From positions 1-37,260 of the forward strand of contig DIDN01000054.1 in assembly GCA_002418185.1 (NCBI GenBank): a stretch of DNA of 37,260 nucleotides, in the 5' to 3' direction. Made by a program: the position numbers and the translations under genes. The notes beneath the pieces are model-generated. The model saw only the letters and a list, made by a program, of their open reading frames with translations. It was not told the DNA's origin and did not search any database. Shown here one piece after another: positions 16,410-23,363 of this stretch; position 1 is the stretch's first letter; each line of letters starts with the position of its first letter. The DNA is from Deltaproteobacteria bacterium UBA5799. Its GTDB lineage: Bacteria; Desulfobacterota; GWC2-55-46.

Positions 16410-17078
16410 TTATTTATCATGTCTGACGACCCCGGCGAGATACCTCGCCCATTCTCCGATACCAGCGCCTGTCCTGCATGAGGTCTCGAATATCTTAAGG
16501 TTCGGGTTCACCTTGAGCGCGTTCAACCTGGCCTTCCCTATGTCGAAATCCGTATGCGGCGCGAGGTCGGTCTTGTTTATTACGAGCGCTTCCGAGGCGC
16601 TGAATATGGCCGGGTATTTTAGCGGCTTGTCGTCACCCTCGGCAGCGGACATTACCATGACGGTCATCTCCTCGCCGAGATCATATTCCGCGGGGCAGAC
16701 CATGTTCCCGACGTTCTCGATTACGAGGAGCTCTATGCCGGACTGTTCGAAGACCCAGGGCAGCGAGTGGCTCACCTGGTGGGCGTCGAGGTGGCAGGCC
16801 CTGCCCGTCGTTATCTGGAGCGCTGGTATGCCGTGCCGCTCTATCCTCTTCGAGTCGAGGTCGCCTTCAAGGTCGCCCTCGACGACGGCGAAGCCCATGC
16901 CGAGGGCCTTTAGCTCCGCCGCCATTTTTTCGATGAGCGAGGTCTTCCCGGCGCCTGGCGCGCTTACGATGTTTATGGCGTAGACGCCCCTTTCCGAGAG
17001 GGCCTTCCTGTTTTGGGCCGCTATCTCGTCGTTCCGCGCGAGTATCTTCTCCTCTATCAGTATTTCATGCATGGTCAA
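16410..17078 (-). CDS. hypB: Hydrogenase nickel-incorporation GTPase HypB
   Basis: HypB is the SIMIBI-class GTPase that, with HypA, drives nickel insertion into the hydrogenase large subunit. The 222-residue protein carries the P-loop SAPGAGKTSLIEKM, VVEGDLEGDLDS, the metal-site region GRACHLDAHQVS, ENVGNMVCPAEYDLGE and the guanine motif NKTDLAPH. It lacks the N-terminal histidine-rich nickel store found in some HypB proteins. The start at 17078 overlaps the hypA stop codon (ATGA). Confidence 0.97.
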   Translation of the reverse strand: MTMHEILIEEKILARNDEIAAQNRKALSERGVYAINIVSAPGAGKTSLIEKMAAELKALGMGFAVVEGDLEGDLDSKRIERHGIPALQITTGRACHLDAHQVSHSLPWVFEQSGIELLVIENVGNMVCPAEYDLGEEMTVMVMSAAEGDDKPLKYPAIFSASEALVINKTDLAPHTDFDIGKARLNALKVNPNLKIFETSCRTGAGIGEWARYLAGVVRHDK

Positions 17079-17416
17079 ACGCCTTCCATCGAGACTATGT
17101 CGAGCTCGTTACCGCCCGCTATCTCCACTGAGCTGTCGCCGCACCCAGGGCAGGTCCTCTCGAAGAGGGTCGTCCCGAATACGAGGCCGCACGTCAGGCA
17201 ACCGCCCTTAAGCGGCGGCTCCTCTATTTCAAGGGACGCTCCCTCGAACGGGGTGCCCTTTACGGACGCCTCGAAGCAGAACCTTAATGCCTCGGGCTCG
17301 ACGGCCGTAAGCTCGCCCACGCGTATCCTTACGCTCCTGAGCGTCTTGATATCCGCCTTCTCCATCTCCTGCCGCACCGTCTCAAGGAGAGTTCTTGTTA
17401 TGGACATCTCGTGCAT
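17075..17416 (-). CDS. hypA: Hydrogenase nickel-insertion protein HypA
   Basis: A 113-residue HypA/HybF protein starting MHEMSITRTLLE, with His2 as the known nickel ligand of the family. Two CxxC pairs (GGCLTCGLVF and RTCPGCGD) form the structural zinc site. It delivers nickel together with HypB, whose gene overlaps by four bases. It starts three bases after the protease stop codon. Confidence 0.97.
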   Translation of the reverse strand: MHEMSITRTLLETVRQEMEKADIKTLRSVRIRVGELTAVEPEALRFCFEASVKGTPFEGASLEIEEPPLKGGCLTCGLVFGTTLFERTCPGCGDSSVEIAGGNELDIVSMEGV

Positions 17417-17419
17417 CCT

Positions 17420-17917
17420 CTAGTCCTTCTTCTCCGCCCTGAACCCGAACCTCGAAAGTTCTTCTTTCACGGCCTCTGCCGCGAGCGGGACGGACCGGGC
17501 CGCCTCCGGGGTAAGATCGAGGCCCGGGTTCATGTCCTTCGGTATTATGCCTATGATGACGAGCTCGGGGCGGAGGCCCTGGAATTTCGCTATTTCGATC
17601 AAGTCCCTGAGGCCGATCTGATGGGCGCTGGTCGATTTAAGCTCAGGCCACCTGGCGCCCTCCTCCCAGGGTATTCGGATGACCTTTCCGGGAGGGCCGC
17701 TTGCGGCGACCGCGTCGACCACGATGATGTGAGAGTAGTCTTTTATATGAGAGAGAAGGCTAAGGCCGGATGTGCCGCCGTCAAGGCACGTAACGTCCGG
17801 GCCGAAGCCGTAGCGTTCCGAAAAATACTCTATCACCCTTACCCCTGCTCCCTCGTCCTTCAGGAGCACGTTGCCTATCCCGAGCACGAGGGCCTTTTTC
17901 CGCTTCGCATCAGCCAT
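17420..17917 (-). CDS. NiFe-hydrogenase maturation endopeptidase (HyaD/HybD/HupD type)
   Basis: These proteases check nickel loading and then cut the C-terminal tail off the hydrogenase large subunit. The ATG at 17917 gives 165 residues; a TTG six bases earlier is also possible, and neither has a good ribosome site. Visible motifs are VLGIGNVLLKDEGAGVRVIE (with the metal-binding Glu), LDGGTSGLSLL, IIVVDAV (metal Asp region) and STSAHQIGLRDLI with the conserved His. These proteases usually serve one particular hydrogenase, so a NiFe hydrogenase whose large subunit has a cleavable tail should exist elsewhere in the genome. This is the first large gene of the hyp operon. Confidence 0.92.
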   Translation of the reverse strand: MADAKRKKALVLGIGNVLLKDEGAGVRVIEYFSERYGFGPDVTCLDGGTSGLSLLSHIKDYSHIIVVDAVAASGPPGKVIRIPWEEGARWPELKSTSAHQIGLRDLIEIAKFQGLRPELVIIGIIPKDMNPGLDLTPEAARSVPLAAEAVKEELSRFGFRAEKKD

Positions 17918-17952
17918 ACGCAAACAGGGGCATCAAAGAGGCCTTATCAGAT

Positions 17953-17981
17953 ATTTTATCAAAAAAGGGCGGCCGGGCCAA
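17953..17981 (-). promoter_or_regulatory. Candidate promoter of the protease-hyp operon
   Basis: On the minus strand: TTGGCC (17981-17976), a 17-base spacer, and TAAAAT (17958-17953) preceded by TGA, an extended -10. The transcript would start near 17946, about 30 bases before the protease ATG. Confidence 0.5.
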
Positions 17982-18009
17982 TTAATAAACTCTTGTAAAT
18001 ACAAGGAAA

Positions 18010-18032
18010 TCCGGATTATAATCCTATCCGGA
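18010..18032. repeat. Inverted repeat TCCGGAT-N9-ATCCGGA
   Basis: Seven-base arms (18010-18016 and 18026-18032) flank an AT-rich centre, between the small membrane ORF and the protease gene. A second small palindrome, CTTGTA-AA-TACAAG, lies at 17992-18005. They may be regulator sites or a weak hairpin; no specific factor is recognised. Confidence 0.35.
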
Positions 18033-18037
18033 AGGGT

Positions 18038-18157
18038 TCAGGAAAGAAGGAATAGAAGGACCAGCCCTGATATGACTATAAGGTTCACAGCCGCGCCCAG
18101 GAATATGAGGATGTCCGCGGGCCCGGCTTTTTTAAGGGCTCGTCCAAGCATGCCCAT
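18038..18157 (-). CDS. Small single-span membrane protein at the head of the hyp operon (39 aa)
   Basis: An intact 40-codon frame encodes MGMLGRALKKAG followed by a hydrophobic span of about 23 residues (ILIFLGAAVNLIVISGLVLLFLLS) and a stop. The charged N-terminus followed by one helix predicts an inner-membrane protein with its N-terminus inside. A near-consensus promoter ends immediately before the first ATG, so the mRNA would begin at about the second ATG (18151). That implies leaderless translation of a 37-residue product. It lies 120 bases ahead of the hydrogenase protease on the same strand. I recognise no family. It could be an accidental frame in a leader, but its strongly membrane-like composition argues for a real gene. 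Confidence 0.45.
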   Translation of the reverse strand: MGMLGRALKKAGPADILIFLGAAVNLIVISGLVLLFLLS

Positions 18158-18186
18158 AGATTAATCCATGAGCAATTTTTTGTCAA
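18158..18186 (-). promoter_or_regulatory. Strong sigma70-type promoter reading into the hyp operon
   Basis: On the minus strand: a perfect TTGACA (18186-18181), a 17-base spacer, and TAATCT (18163-18158). The next base is the ATG of the small ORF at 18157. It may drive the small ORF and, by read-through, the hyp genes. Confidence 0.6.
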
Positions 18187-18208
18187 ACCGGTCCTTGCCG
18201 GACGGGCA

Positions 18209-18376
18209 ATGGCGCTCGAAGCCGGCTCGGTTGCCATGCAGGAGCAAAACTCGGCCTTACGGATGAAGACCACACTGGCATTCATAGCTTCGGTCCTGGG
18301 TTTCGGCGCGCTCTTCCTCGTCCTTGACCTCCTCCTCTTCAACGCCCAGGGCCTGAGCTTCGTATTCAAGGGGTGA
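18209..18376 (+). CDS. Small single-span membrane protein coupled to the bd-like oxidase gene
   Basis: An open frame ends at 18376 and overlaps the oxidase GTG by four bases (GTGA), a translational-coupling arrangement. The ATG at 18209 gives 55 residues. The ATGs at 18236 and 18263 give 46 and 37, and none has a clear ribosome site. The 37-residue core is MKTTLAFIASVLGFG followed by ALFLVLDLLLFNAQG and a short tail, so one transmembrane helix. By position and size it recalls the small accessory subunits of terminal oxidases (CydX of cytochrome bd is about 37 residues), though CydX genes follow cydB rather than precede cydA. The subunit role is inference. Confidence 0.55.
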   Translation: MALEAGSVAMQEQNSALRMKTTLAFIASVLGFGALFLVLDLLLFNAQGLSFVFKG

Positions 18377-20169
18377 GGGGGTTGCCGCAGCTTATGACGC
18401 ATAGGGGTCCGCTCAGGTGCCTGCCTCCAACTCGCTGGCTCGTCCCGGTCCTCGCACTCCTGGCCTCAGCCGCGCTCGCTCAGGACGTTCTGGCGGCGGG
18501 GCCGTCCGGATATGCTCCCGCCCCGGTCCTCTCTCCAGGCGACTACCCAGCGATAAGGGGTCTGAGCCCCAGGCTCGCGGTCTGGTTCGCAGCCCAGATG
18601 CACGTCTGGTTCGCGGCGTTCGTCCTCGCGGTCCCGATATTCGCCGTCATACTCGAGTTTGTCGGGGTCGTGAAGAAGGACGCCCGCTACGACAGGGTCG
18701 CATACGAGTTCCTGAGGGTGAGCATCACCGCCTTTTCGCTCACTGCGGTCACGGGCGGCATACTACTTGCCGCGCTCATCGTATTTTATCCGGACCTCAT
18801 GAAGTATCTCGCCTCGATCTTCGGCCCCACCGCGCTCTTTTACGCGCTCTTTTTCTTTTTCGAGACAGCCGCGCTCTATACCTATTATTACGGCTGGAAG
18901 CGCATGGCCGAGGGCCGCCTGAAGCTTCTGCACCTGGCCGTGGGGATCGGGCTAAACCTCTCCGGGACAGGGCTCATGTTCGTGGCCAACGCATGGGTGA
19001 CCTTCATGATGACCCCCGCCGGGGTGGACGCCGCGGGCGCCTTCGGCGGCAACGTCTGGGAGGCCGTGAACAACCACCTATGGAGCCCCATGAACCTCCA
19101 CAGGTTCGTCGCCAACATCGCTTACGGCGGCTCGATAGCAGGCGCTTACGCCGCGTACAGGTTCCTCGGCGCATCGAGCGAGGAGGGAAGGGCGCACTAC
19201 GACTGGATGGGGTACACCGCGAGCCTTATCGCAATAGGCGCGCTCCTGCCTCTCCCCTTCGCGGGCTACTGGCTTACGGCGGAGATCTATTCGTTCAGCC
19301 AGCAGATGGGGATAACGCTCATGGGCGGGGTCTTCGCCTGGCTCTTCATCGTGCAGGCCGTAATAATAGGCGCGCTCTTCCTCGCCGCCAACTACTACCT
19401 GTGGTGCGGCTTCGGGAGGGGCGGCTACGGCGCCGGCTATCTCAAGTACGTAAAGTACATCGCCGTGGTCGTCGCGGCATCGTTCCTCGTCTGGTTCACC
19501 CCGCACACGCTCATACTCACGCCGTCGGAGGCGCGCGCCATCGGCGGGCAGTACCACCCGTACCTGGGGCCGCTTGGGCTCATGCCGGCAAAGAACACGG
19601 CAGTGAACATGATGCTCCTTTTCACGTTCCTCTCCTTCCTCCTTTACAGGAGGGCGCACAGGAGGCCCGTTGTCCCGTGGGTGAAATACGGAAACGCGCT
19701 GCAGGCGGGCCTCTTTACCGCGGCCGTTGCGAACATATCCTTCCTCGGGGTCTATTACGGTTATTTCACCAACACCGTATACAAGGTGGCGTCGTCGGTT
19801 CCGCAGGTGGCTACGACGCTCTTCGTCATAGTCGCGTGCCTTGTAATCGAATGGCTCATGGCGAGGGGTGGCAGGTCTGAGGATTTCAAATGGGGGCGCA
19901 TGCCCGAGAGGAGCCAGTACGCGCTCATCCTCATAGCCGTCTCCTTTACCTGGCTGATGGGCCTGATGGGCTTCGTCCGCTCGGCCATAAGACAGCACTG
20001 GCACGTCTATTCGGTCATGAAGGACGCATCAGCCGAGGCCTTCACGCCCTCCATAGCCTACGCGGCAAAGGTGGTATCGGCGGGCACAGTTGTTTTCCTC
20101 GCCATAATCGTATTCATATTCTGGCTCGGCGGCATGGGGCAGGAAAAGGAGGCCGGGGGGGATGGGTAG
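18373..20169 (+). CDS. Cytochrome bd-like terminal oxidase subunit (CydA superfamily, no CydB partner)
   Basis: A 598-residue polytopic protein with a signal-like N-terminus and about a dozen or more membrane spans. Several CydA landmarks can be matched. His77 in AAQMHVWFA corresponds to the haem d ligand His19 of E. coli CydA. Glu164 in FFFETAALY corresponds to Glu107. LNLSGTGLMFVANAWV precedes His243 in MNLHRFVANIAYG, matching His186. Glu99 appears replaced, and the periplasmic quinol (Q) loop is not seen. A late IRQHWHVY recalls the GRQPW motif of CydA. No cydB follows; three c-type cytochrome genes do. This fits the cytochrome c-associated branches of the bd oxygen reductase superfamily. 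The GTG start overlaps the small ORF; an ATG at 18394 is the alternative. Oxygen reduction is inferred. Confidence 0.82.
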   Translation: MRGLPQLMTHRGPLRCLPPTRWLVPVLALLASAALAQDVLAAGPSGYAPAPVLSPGDYPAIRGLSPRLAVWFAAQMHVWFAAFVLAVPIFAVILEFVGVVKKDARYDRVAYEFLRVSITAFSLTAVTGGILLAALIVFYPDLMKYLASIFGPTALFYALFFFFETAALYTYYYGWKRMAEGRLKLLHLAVGIGLNLSGTGLMFVANAWVTFMMTPAGVDAAGAFGGNVWEAVNNHLWSPMNLHRFVANIAYGGSIAGAYAAYRFLGASSEEGRAHYDWMGYTASLIAIGALLPLPFAGYWLTAEIYSFSQQMGITLMGGVFAWLFIVQAVIIGALFLAANYYLWCGFGRGGYGAGYLKYVKYIAVVVAASFLVWFTPHTLILTPSEARAIGGQYHPYLGPLGLMPAKNTAVNMMLLFTFLSFLLYRRAHRRPVVPWVKYGNALQAGLFTAAVANISFLGVYYGYFTNTVYKVASSVPQVATTLFVIVACLVIEWLMARGGRSEDFKWGRMPERSQYALILIAVSFTWLMGLMGFVRSAIRQHWHVYSVMKDASAEAFTPSIAYAAKVVSAGTVVFLAIIVFIFWLGGMGQEKEAGGDG

Positions 20170-20680
20170 GTTCGTAAAGACCGCGGCCTTCAGCCTCTTC
20201 ATAATCGGCCTCTATACATTCTATTCGGTATTCGTGATACCGCCCATCAACCCGGGCGAGCCGCCTTCCGAGAGCGCCGCCTCCGGCGAGCCCGCGACAA
20301 TCGTGGAGCTTCTGGCCCTCGGCGAGGAGGTCTACAACGGAAAAGGGGCGTGCGCGCTCTGCCACACCAGGGAGGGCGGAAGGGCCCCGGCGCTCGAAGG
20401 GTCGGCCCTGGTCGCAAAGGCGCGGCTTTCCTCGCCGGGCTATTCCGGAAAGGCCGTGGACGCCGAGAGCTATCTCTACGAGTCGCTTGTGGACCCCTCG
20501 GCCTATGTGGTCCCGGGCTATGGCGTAAGCGGCACGGACGGCGGCGTAAGCCCCATGCCCGACGTCCGGGCAAGCTCCATAGGCCTCAGCGAGACGGAAA
20601 TAAGGGCGGTGATAGCCTACCTCCAGAGCGTCTCAGGCGTGGAGATAACGGTCGCTCTCCCGGAGAGGAGGCGGGAATGA
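20162..20680 (+). CDS. Membrane-anchored monohaem cytochrome c
   Basis: A 172-residue protein with an N-terminal anchor (AAFSLFIIGLYTFYSVFVI) and one class I cytochrome domain. The haem site is CALCH (Cys64, Cys67, His68). A distal methionine candidate is in GVSPMPDV near residue 130. It overlaps the oxidase gene by eight bases and the next cytochrome by ATGA, so the three are translated together. It probably faces the periplasm and donates electrons to the bd-like subunit, or acts as one of its subunits. Confidence 0.85.
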   Translation: MGRFVKTAAFSLFIIGLYTFYSVFVIPPINPGEPPSESAASGEPATIVELLALGEEVYNGKGACALCHTREGGRAPALEGSALVAKARLSSPGYSGKAVDAESYLYESLVDPSAYVVPGYGVSGTDGGVSPMPDVRASSIGLSETEIRAVIAYLQSVSGVEITVALPERRRE

Positions 20681-21426
20681 GGCTGATTAAGTTCCTGGCC
20701 GTAAACCTCTTCTTTTACGCACTACTCAAGGCCCCCGGCCTTCTTGCAGGGAAGCCGGTCCCGTCGAGCGTCATCACCATGTACATGTTCTTTATCGTAA
20801 TGACGGTCCTCCTCGTCATGACCATCACGGACGAGGGCGCGAACGGGCTTTTCGCGCCGATAAGGTCGCTCCTGGAAGACCCGTCAAGGGCGCTTGCCAG
20901 GAAAGTGCTATTTGTCCTTCTCCCCGTAGCCGCCGCGCTCTCAGTACAATACCTCTCAACCGACCCGGGCCCCCCGTTCGAGCTCCGGAGCGCGCACCCG
21001 GCACCGCCCGGCGTGGTGCGGGCCTACGGGAAGGTCTACGAGCTTGACGGGCTTGAGAACCCGCTACGGGCGCTTGAGAAGGAAAACCCCGCGGCCTTTA
21101 AAGAGCTGGCGCGAGAGGGCGGCGAGGTATATTTCAGGAACTGCTTCTTCTGCCACGGGGCCAGGCTCGACGGCAGGGGACATTACGCGTACGCAATGGA
21201 CCCGCTCCCGATGCCGTTCACCGGGAGCGACACGATCGCGCAGCTAAAGGAGTCGTACCTTTTCTGGAGGATTGTGAAGGGCGGGCCGGGCCTGCCGAGG
21301 GAGGGCGGGCCCAATATCTCATCCATGCCCGCGTGGGAGAACGAGCTTACCGAGGAAGAGGTCTGGAAGGTGATACTCTTTCTCTACGACTATACCGGCA
21401 ACAGGCCCAGGAGCTGGAAGGACTGA
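20677..21426 (+). CDS. Membrane protein with C-terminal monohaem cytochrome c domain
   Basis: Translation starts at the ATG at 20677, which overlaps the previous stop (ATGA); the frame is open further upstream but that part is antisense-like shadow. The 249-residue product has three hydrophobic spans in residues 1-95 (LFFYALLKAP, MYMFFIVMTVLLVMTI, VLFVLLPVAAALSV). A periplasmic class I cytochrome domain follows, with haem site CFFCH (Cys156, Cys159, His160) and a candidate distal methionine in ISSMPAW near residue 210. Its position in the coupled cluster suggests a structural or electron-entry subunit of the oxidase complex. Confidence 0.85.
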   Translation: MRLIKFLAVNLFFYALLKAPGLLAGKPVPSSVITMYMFFIVMTVLLVMTITDEGANGLFAPIRSLLEDPSRALARKVLFVLLPVAAALSVQYLSTDPGPPFELRSAHPAPPGVVRAYGKVYELDGLENPLRALEKENPAAFKELAREGGEVYFRNCFFCHGARLDGRGHYAYAMDPLPMPFTGSDTIAQLKESYLFWRIVKGGPGLPREGGPNISSMPAWENELTEEEVWKVILFLYDYTGNRPRSWKD

Positions 21427-21427
21427 G

Positions 21428-23035
21428 ATGGCGTTACACGAACACAGGACCGAATGCAGCTACTCGCGCTTCATTCTGAGGCTTAAACGGGCTTTCCATA
21501 TGTTCGCGGGCGGTCTTGCCGTTTTCTTCCTCATCCTTGCGGCCTCGCCCCAGTCCGCTTCCGCCAAGGAAGGCGACACTGAAAGGGGCCGGGCGGTCTA
21601 TGAGAAAAGGTGCTGGTGGTGCCACGGCCCCGAGGGCGATGGAGACGGCCCGGCAGCCGAGTTCGTGAACCCGCCTCCGAGGGACCTTGCATTCGGCCTC
21701 TATAAATGGAAGTCCACGCCATTCGACGAATACTCCCCCTCTGACGAGGACTTTGAAAGGATGATTGCAGGGGGGCCCCACAACGGCACGCCCGGCTGGG
21801 ACGGCATGAGCCAGACCTCGATGCCGGGCTGGGGCGTCGTAATGACGCCGGGGGATATAAAGGACATGACCGCCTACTTGAGGTCGCTCTCCGGCCTTGA
21901 GCGGGCCGAGATGTCTGCCGTGAGCCTCGTCGGTAAGATAGGGCCGGGCCCGGAAAGTATCGAGCGGGGGCGCGAGCTATTCAAGGACAGGTGCGCGGAG
22001 TGCCACGGCACGGAAGGGCGGGGCGACGGCACCAAGAAGCTACGGGACGACTGGGGCGCAAGGACCTGGCCGAGGGACCTGACTAAGGGCTGGACCTTCA
22101 GGGCCGGGAGCCGCCCGGAGGACATATACACGCGGGTGACCGTCGGCATACCGGGCACGCAGATGCCGAGCTTCGCCGACCCTTTTTCGAATAAGGCCAT
22201 GACAGAGGAGGAGAGGTGGGATGTGGCCAACTATGTCGCTTCCCTTGACGAGCCTTCGCAAAGGCCCGTACCTGAAACCGTATTAAAGGCCGTGAAGGTG
22301 GAGGGGAGCCTTCCCCTTACGCATTCGAGCAGGCTCTGGGACCCCGCGCCCGAAGCGAATTATTTCCTCTTCCCGCAGATAATCGCCGGAGACAAGGCCT
22401 ATACCCCTTCCCTCGATTCGATTTCAATAAAAGCGCTCCATAACGGGAAAGAGGCGGCCTTCCTCCTTGAATGGAACGACCCCACCAACTCGATGCCGTG
22501 GGACCCTAAGGCGGTCGAGATAGCAGACGGTCAGCTATTCCCGGACGGCGCGGCTATCCAGTTCCCCGCAGGCGAGGTAAAGGGCGGCAGGCCGTATTTC
22601 GGGATGGGCGATGGGAGGAAGCCTGTCGTGATATGGCGCTGGAAGGGCCCTGAAGATGAACCAGGAAAGGAGTCGTTCGGGATACTAAAGGCAAGGGGCT
22701 TTGAGCGCCTGTCCCGTAAAACTGTTTCCGAAGACGCCGGCTTCGAAGCCAGTGGCGTCTACGAAAACGGCAGGTGGCGGGTCGTGATGAAAGGCCCTGT
22801 TAACCATGAAAACGGCCCTGCTTTCGAGGAAGGCGCGTTCACGCCCGTTGCATTCGCCCTTTGGGACGGCTCCAACGGCGACAACAAGGGAAGACACGTC
22901 ATGACCGGATGGGAATGGGCAAGGCTTGAAAAGGAAACTCGCGGCCCCTCGTACATATGGCCGTTCGCCGCTGGCGGCCTCGTCCTCGCAGCCGAAATGC
23001 TCTGGCTCTTTCTCGGAAGAGGCAGAAAGGATTGA
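21428..23035 (+). CDS. Dihaem cytochrome c with ethylbenzene dehydrogenase-type haem-b domain
   Basis: A 535-residue exported protein. In order: a long N-region and signal/anchor segment (residues ~24-46), one cytochrome c domain with CWWCH (Cys62-His66), a second with CAECH (Cys189-His193), a domain at ~290-505 resembling the gamma subunit of ethylbenzene/DMS dehydrogenases (EB_dh), and a C-terminal helix at ~512-529. EB_dh domains bind one haem b; the FALWDGSNGDNKGRHVMTGWEW-type end (given here in outline) is typical. So the protein may carry two haems c and one haem b and act as a periplasmic electron hub for the oxidase. The ATG at 21428 is one base after the preceding stop, with GGAAGG upstream. 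Confidence 0.85.
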   Translation: MALHEHRTECSYSRFILRLKRAFHMFAGGLAVFFLILAASPQSASAKEGDTERGRAVYEKRCWWCHGPEGDGDGPAAEFVNPPPRDLAFGLYKWKSTPFDEYSPSDEDFERMIAGGPHNGTPGWDGMSQTSMPGWGVVMTPGDIKDMTAYLRSLSGLERAEMSAVSLVGKIGPGPESIERGRELFKDRCAECHGTEGRGDGTKKLRDDWGARTWPRDLTKGWTFRAGSRPEDIYTRVTVGIPGTQMPSFADPFSNKAMTEEERWDVANYVASLDEPSQRPVPETVLKAVKVEGSLPLTHSSRLWDPAPEANYFLFPQIIAGDKAYTPSLDSISIKALHNGKEAAFLLEWNDPTNSMPWDPKAVEIADGQLFPDGAAIQFPAGEVKGGRPYFGMGDGRKPVVIWRWKGPEDEPGKESFGILKARGFERLSRKTVSEDAGFEASGVYENGRWRVVMKGPVNHENGPAFEEGAFTPVAFALWDGSNGDNKGRHVMTGWEWARLEKETRGPSYIWPFAAGGLVLAAEMLWLFLGRGRKD

Positions 23036-23050
23036 AGGCTGGATACCTAC

Positions 23051-23082
23051 TGGGGGAACCTTTCTGTAGAAAGTTTCCCCCA
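23051..23082. repeat. 14-bp hairpin repeat (TGGGGGAA type)
   Basis: TGGGGGAACCTTTC, a TGTA loop, and GAAAGTTTCCCCCA form a stem with one mismatch, directly after the oxidase cluster. It could slow or end transcription, though no T-run follows. It also has the look of a dispersed palindromic repeat. Confidence 0.55.
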
Positions 23083-23120
23083 GACCCCCTCCAAAGACTT
23101 TTAGAGAAACGGTCAGAAAC

Positions 23121-23245
23121 CCCCGGCCTTTCAAGGCCGGGGATGAATGGCCGCCCGTAGCGAAGCCAGCGTAAGCTGGCGTAGCGGAGGCAATATCGCC
23201 TTACTGGTTCCAGATACCCCGGCCTTCAGGCCGGGGAGCGGTTCA
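23121..23245 (+). mobile_element. Orphan IS200/IS605-end-like element with possible omegaRNA structure
   Basis: Two hairpins share one GC core: CCCCGGCCTT-TC-AAGGCCGGGG (23121-23142) and CCCCGGCC-TTCA-GGCCGGGG (23217-23236), the latter followed by AGCGGTTCA. Between them is a third hairpin, GCCAGC-GTAA-GCTGGC (23165-23180). Subterminal hairpins at both ends, and a structured RNA region ending at the right end, are features of IS200/IS605 elements and their TnpB-guiding omegaRNAs. No tnpA or tnpB frame is present here, so this would be a PATE-like remnant. It rests on structure only. Confidence 0.4.
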
Positions 23246-23246
23246 T

Positions 23247-23286
23247 TTCCGGGGAGAACCCCCCATGCTGGGGGTTCTCCCCGGAA
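23247..23286. repeat. Perfect 17-bp inverted repeat hairpin
   Basis: TTCCGGGGAGAACCCCC (23247-23263), a six-base loop, and its exact reverse complement (23270-23286). It follows the IS605-like end by one base. No T-run follows. It may be a dispersed palindrome or a structured RNA. Confidence 0.6.
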
Positions 23287-23310
23287 GAACTGAAAGTTTT
23301 TTGGAAAGAG

Positions 23311-23348
23311 TCTGAGAGAACCTTTTTTACAAAAAAGGTTCTCTCAGA
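23311..23348. terminator. Bidirectional terminator hairpin, perfect 18-bp stem
   Basis: TCTGAGAGAACCTTTTTT, loop AC, and its exact reverse complement. The A/T runs are inside the stem. It separates the plus-strand cytochrome cluster from the convergent minus-strand operon, and probably ends transcription from at least one side. Confidence 0.6.
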
Positions 23349-23363
23349 AAGTTATACAATCCT

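Noticed and set aside
17953..17966. FNR box near the hyp promoter
   Set aside because: Only one ATCAA half-site is present; the other half does not match TTGAT.
18417..19880. Alternative plus-strand frame of 487 codons inside the oxidase gene
   Set aside because: Arg/Pro/His-rich product without motifs; the overlapping frame encodes the CydA-like protein with conserved residues.
20350..20676. Upstream extension of the third cytochrome frame
   Set aside because: The ATGA overlap at 20677, with a membrane-anchor start, is the natural initiation site; the extension is a shadow of the preceding cytochrome gene.
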